Of a stretch of 25,098 bases of DNA, positions 22,807 through 25,098 are shown in pieces. Each line of letters starts with the position of its first letter. Position 1 is the first letter of the stretch. This stretch comes from an uncultured Prevotella sp. (GTDB lineage: Bacteria > Bacteroidota > Bacteroidia > Bacteroidales > Bacteroidaceae). The notes beneath the pieces are model-generated. The model was not told the DNA's origin. It did no database searches and saw only the letters and a list, made by a program, of their open reading frames with translations. The stretch lies in contig CAAGGA010000002.1 in assembly GCA_900769275.1 (NCBI GenBank), positions 1-25,098 on the forward strand, read 5' to 3'. The translations under genes were made by a program, and so were the position numbers.

Positions 22807-24456
22807 TTACTTGATGATGACTGTGGCACGAGAGCCGTCAGAATAAGTGACGATATTGACACCCTTCTGGAGTTTGCCGAGCAGAGCACCTCCCACGCTG
22901 TTGATACGCACGATGCACTTGCCAGCCTGTGCGTTGTCTATTCCAGTGACAGCACCCGATGCGTCCTCTTTCTCACTGTTGTCCTCAGGGAAAGTGATAA
23001 GACCGTTCTCAGGGCGTGTAGGAGACTCAATGCTGCCAGTAGGGAATTCCTCAGATGGGACGAGACCGTTCTCTGGGTTGTAGTTTGGAGAATCTCCTTC
23101 CATGAAGCTGTCTGAGTCCTGAGCAGAGAGAGGCTTGTAGGAAGCCTCGAGGAGAGAGTAGCTTGAGTTGGTGAAGAGGTAAGAGCTGCCGGCTGCGAGC
23201 TTTGTAGGAGTTGTCACAGCCACCCATTTCTCTCCATCGAAGAGATAGTTGTTGCCCTTCTCAGCCTTGTTTATCTCTGTTGCGTCAGCCACTGGCACGA
23301 GGAGGTTTACCAAGGTTGAGTCGAATGGCTTCACTGCTGGAATAGTAATAGTCACATCATCCAAATTACTCTTAAGGATAAGACCTGTGTTAGCAGGAAC
23401 TACATCCTTCACCTTCTGCATATATACCTTACCATCTGCACACTCTGGAACGATGTATGCTTCTACTCCGTTTACAGAAGAGAAATCAAGAGCTTTAGAG
23501 CAAGAGAAGTGACGGTAGCCGTCTATAGCCTTTGCTACGCCAGTCTGGCCATTCTTTGTAACGTAAGCATAATCCACTGTCACTACACCAGCAGCGCCGA
23601 TTACCCATGAATTCGCAGATTTCACGCCCTTAAGATAAGGATAGCCAGCTACTTTCACGGTATAAACTCCTGGCTTTGTGATGATATAAGGCTTGGTAAA
23701 GTCCGCTGTCTCATACTGGTCTGCAGGGTAAGGATAAAGAGTTATCACTGCACCGTTCCAGAGCCATACACGAAGAGCAGTGCCTCCATTGGTCACTTTT
23801 GACACTACAAAGGAAATGGACTCGTAATCTGAAATGGTGACATGTGTGGATTCACTGCTTCCATCACCATTACCGAAACACAATTTCTGTGATTCGAAGT
23901 CCTTAGGATAAGTGACAGTGGATGCCCAGTCGGTAGCTGTTCCGGTGAGAGTCTTGAGGTCTGTCAAGCCCAATGGTAAGAGTTTTACCGAACCTAAACC
24001 TGCTACAAGCTCTACTTTTTTTATCTTCACATTTCCAGTAACTTCATCAGCACCAGAGAGCCTTATTTCAGAGATTTTTGAAATCTTTGATTCATCCCCA
24101 CCCGCCAAATATTCTATAGAATAGGTTTGTTCTCCAACATTAACTGGTTTGATAGTGTTCTGTTCTGTTCCATCCGAGAATTTTACTATCAGGCGGAAAT
24201 GATCTGCTGTTCCCTCTTCAGATACGATTCGAAGCGACTGATATTGGGTATAGTCTTCAGCTCCGAACAACTGAGTGGAATTATACCACTGGGTAGTCCA
24301 TGCGAATATTGCAGACTGATTATCATCAGACGTCACCCATGTAGTGTTCTCTGATGAGGCTGGCATCGTCTTCAAATCGAGAACTTTGTTTGACTGTGCA
24401 TAAGTGTTCAGTCCGAAAAGTAAGAACGAAACAATAAGTGTAAATAATTTTTTCAT
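22807..24456 (-). CDS. Secreted multidomain protein of unknown function with sorting-type tail (possible glycan-binding protein)
   Basis: This 549-aa protein is not assigned to a family. A signal peptide (about 1-20, ending LNTYAQ) is followed by two beta-rich segments that look like carbohydrate-binding sandwiches (about 23-150 and 155-302). A third module (about 314-430, starting HFSCSKALDFSS) resembles a block I associate with many Prevotella surface proteins. Then comes an acidic Pro/Ser/Glu-rich linker (about 440-505, with PENGL twice) and a short tail with LGKLQKGVNIV like the sorting-type tails of its neighbours. I see no catalytic motif. Tryptophan-containing strands (AWTTQW, LRVWLWNG) would suit sugar stacking. 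It has its own promoter-like box and terminator, so it is probably monocistronic. Its position at the head of the xylan genes suggests, but does not prove, a role in capturing xylan. Confidence 0.75.
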   Translation of the reverse strand: MKKLFTLIVSFLLFGLNTYAQSNKVLDLKTMPASSENTTWVTSDDNQSAIFAWTTQWYNSTQLFGAEDYTQYQSLRIVSEEGTADHFRLIVKFSDGTEQNTIKPVNVGEQTYSIEYLAGGDESKISKISEIRLSGADEVTGNVKIKKVELVAGLGSVKLLPLGLTDLKTLTGTATDWASTVTYPKDFESQKLCFGNGDGSSESTHVTISDYESISFVVSKVTNGGTALRVWLWNGAVITLYPYPADQYETADFTKPYIITKPGVYTVKVAGYPYLKGVKSANSWVIGAAGVVTVDYAYVTKNGQTGVAKAIDGYRHFSCSKALDFSSVNGVEAYIVPECADGKVYMQKVKDVVPANTGLILKSNLDDVTITIPAVKPFDSTLVNLLVPVADATEINKAEKGNNYLFDGEKWVAVTTPTKLAAGSSYLFTNSSYSLLEASYKPLSAQDSDSFMEGDSPNYNPENGLVPSEEFPTGSIESPTRPENGLITFPEDNSEKEDASGAVTGIDNAQAGKCIVRINSVGGALLGKLQKGVNIVTYSDGSRATVIIK

Positions 24457-24537
24457 CTGTAAAAAAGTTTTTAGTTATTTATTATTGATTATTTGCTTAT
24501 CTTACCTCTGGATGTTAGGATGATAAATATCCGTTTG

Positions 24538-24545
24538 CAAAGTTA
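24538..24545 (-). promoter_or_regulatory. Promoter -7 box for the 549-aa gene
   Basis: The minus strand reads TAACTTTG, the same octamer as at the CE1/CE6 promoter, followed by GCAAAC in both cases. The leader would be about 75-80 nt. There is no clear TTTG box at the usual -33 distance. Confidence 0.55.
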
Positions 24546-24743
24546 TATATTATGTAAAAGAGTCGATTATATTGTTGTTACAAAAACTTTCTCTTATATT
24601 ACATTATACTTGTTTTTCTTTATATTTCGTCTGCATTGGCTGTGATTAGTTGTTTCCATGGTTCCCCTCCTGTTGTTTCGTCATTCTTTTAGTCGTTCTG
24701 TCACACGCCCCTGCCTCCATCACGGATTATTGTTTTTATCAAG

Positions 24744-24776
24744 AAATAAAGGTGGGTTCTATTAACAGAACCCACC
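24744..24776 (-). terminator. Terminator after the Rpn/PD-(D/E)XK-family gene
   Basis: GGTGGGTTCT and AGAACCCACC (24751-24760, 24767-24776) form a perfect 10-bp stem with a 6-nt loop. On the minus strand it is followed by TTTATTT. It begins 16 nt after the stop codon. Confidence 0.75.
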
Positions 24777-24792
24777 ATATATATTCGTATGG

Positions 24793-25098
24793 CTACAAAG
24801 CCTTGATTTCTTCCTCCGAAAGACCGGTCATTGCCTGTATCTTCTCCACCGGCATTCCGTAGGACTTCAGGTTGCGGGCTATGTCTATGGCCTTGGTGCG
24901 CTCGCCCTCGGCACGACCGATTGCCTCGCCCTCGGCACGACCCTCGGCACGACCTTTCTTCTCTGCCGTCTTCAACGCGCTGTACCAGTCACGGAAGTTC
25001 TTGAGACTCTCCTCGTAGTCCTGACGCTCCTGAGGGGTATATTGAGCTATCTCTGCCTGCTCGAACAGACGAGTGAATATGGCATCCCTGAGTTCTGA
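24793..25098 (-). CDS. C-terminal part of an Rpn / PD-(D/E)XK nuclease-family transposase-like protein
   Basis: The frame is open from the window edge (25098) to the TAG at 24793-24795, giving 101 residues; the N-terminal nuclease core lies outside the window. The visible part has the family's typical rear end. ERQDYEESLKNFRDWYSALKTAEKKG is followed by a low-complexity EGRAEGEAIGRAEGER segment and a final three-helix motif with LKSYGMPVEKIQAMTGLS. The RAEG segment is encoded by a 12-bp repeat, CTCGGCACGACC, three times on the plus strand (24907-24918, 24931-24942, 24943-24954). These proteins are common, often multicopy, in Bacteroidetes and related to recombination-promoting nucleases. It is unrelated in function to the xylan genes and may mark the edge of the locus. 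Confidence 0.85.
   Translation of the reverse strand, partial: SELRDAIFTRLFEQAEIAQYTPQERQDYEESLKNFRDWYSALKTAEKKGRAEGRAEGEAIGRAEGERTKAIDIARNLKSYGMPVEKIQAMTGLSEEEIKAL

Larger units (their letters stand above)
24457..24792. other. 336-nt intergenic region
   Basis: No gene is seen. It contains the leader and -7 box of the 549-aa gene at the low-coordinate side and the hairpin after the Rpn-like gene at the other end. The AT-rich middle (24546-24740) shows nothing I can name. Confidence 0.7.

Noticed and set aside
24973..24975. TTG as a start codon for a 60-aa protein.
   Set aside because: The frame continues upstream to the window edge with clear family similarity (ERQDYEESLKNFRDWY), so this is an internal Leu codon of a truncated gene.

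Overview
The window looks like a hydrolase-rich xylan (arabinoxylan) degradation locus from a Prevotella-like member of the Bacteroidetes (Prevotella / Xylanibacter / Segatella type). The evidence is: Sec signal peptides on every CAZyme; A-rich leaders mostly without Shine-Dalgarno sequences; promoter-like TAnnTTTG boxes; Prevotella-style C-terminal tails of the form 'IYN..GQRV..MKKGQ.YI.NGKK'; and a GH10-CE1 fusion whose length and architecture match the Xyn10D-Fae1A type described from Prevotella ruminicola. Species-level assignment is inference.

Every gene I can support is on the minus strand, so transcription runs from high to low coordinates. In that order: the C-terminal part of an Rpn/PD-(D/E)XK-family protein (25098-24793); a secreted non-catalytic-looking protein of 549 aa (24456-22807); GH115 alpha-glucuronidase (22378-19814); a GH98-like multimodular protein (19631-16488); a GH5 enzyme (16321-14462); GH51 arabinofuranosidase (14390-12408); a CE6-CE1 double esterase (12284-10248); a CE1-like/Ig/CBM-like/CE6 double esterase (9638-7125); GH10-CE1 xylanase-feruloyl esterase (7037-4863); GH43-CBM6 (4623-3214); GH97 (3011-1011); and a second GH43 that runs off the window (916-1). 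No susC/susD pair, transporter, regulator, tRNA, rRNA, CRISPR array or complete mobile element is visible.

Together the enzymes cover most arabinoxylan linkages: the backbone (GH10, GH5, probably GH98), glucuronic acid (GH115), arabinose (GH51, GH43), galactose or arabinopyranose caps (GH97), acetyl groups (CE6, probably CE1) and ferulate (CE1). Four proteins carry a C-terminal sorting-like tail (549-aa protein, GH98, GH5, CE1/CE6). The others end at the catalytic or binding domain, which suggests a surface versus periplasm split.

The transcription layout is inferred from the sequence. Promoter-like boxes lie upstream of the 549-aa gene, GH115 and the CE1/CE6 gene. Hairpins with U tracts follow the 549-aa gene and GH51, and a weaker one follows the Rpn-like gene. 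The intergenic regions are unusually structured. Two contain 8-bp-period repeat arrays folded back on themselves (16338-16488, 19671-19806), one has three perfect 22-bp tandem repeats (3134-3199), and one 609-bp gap holds a nested inverted-repeat element (9950-10150). These are the least explained parts of the window.
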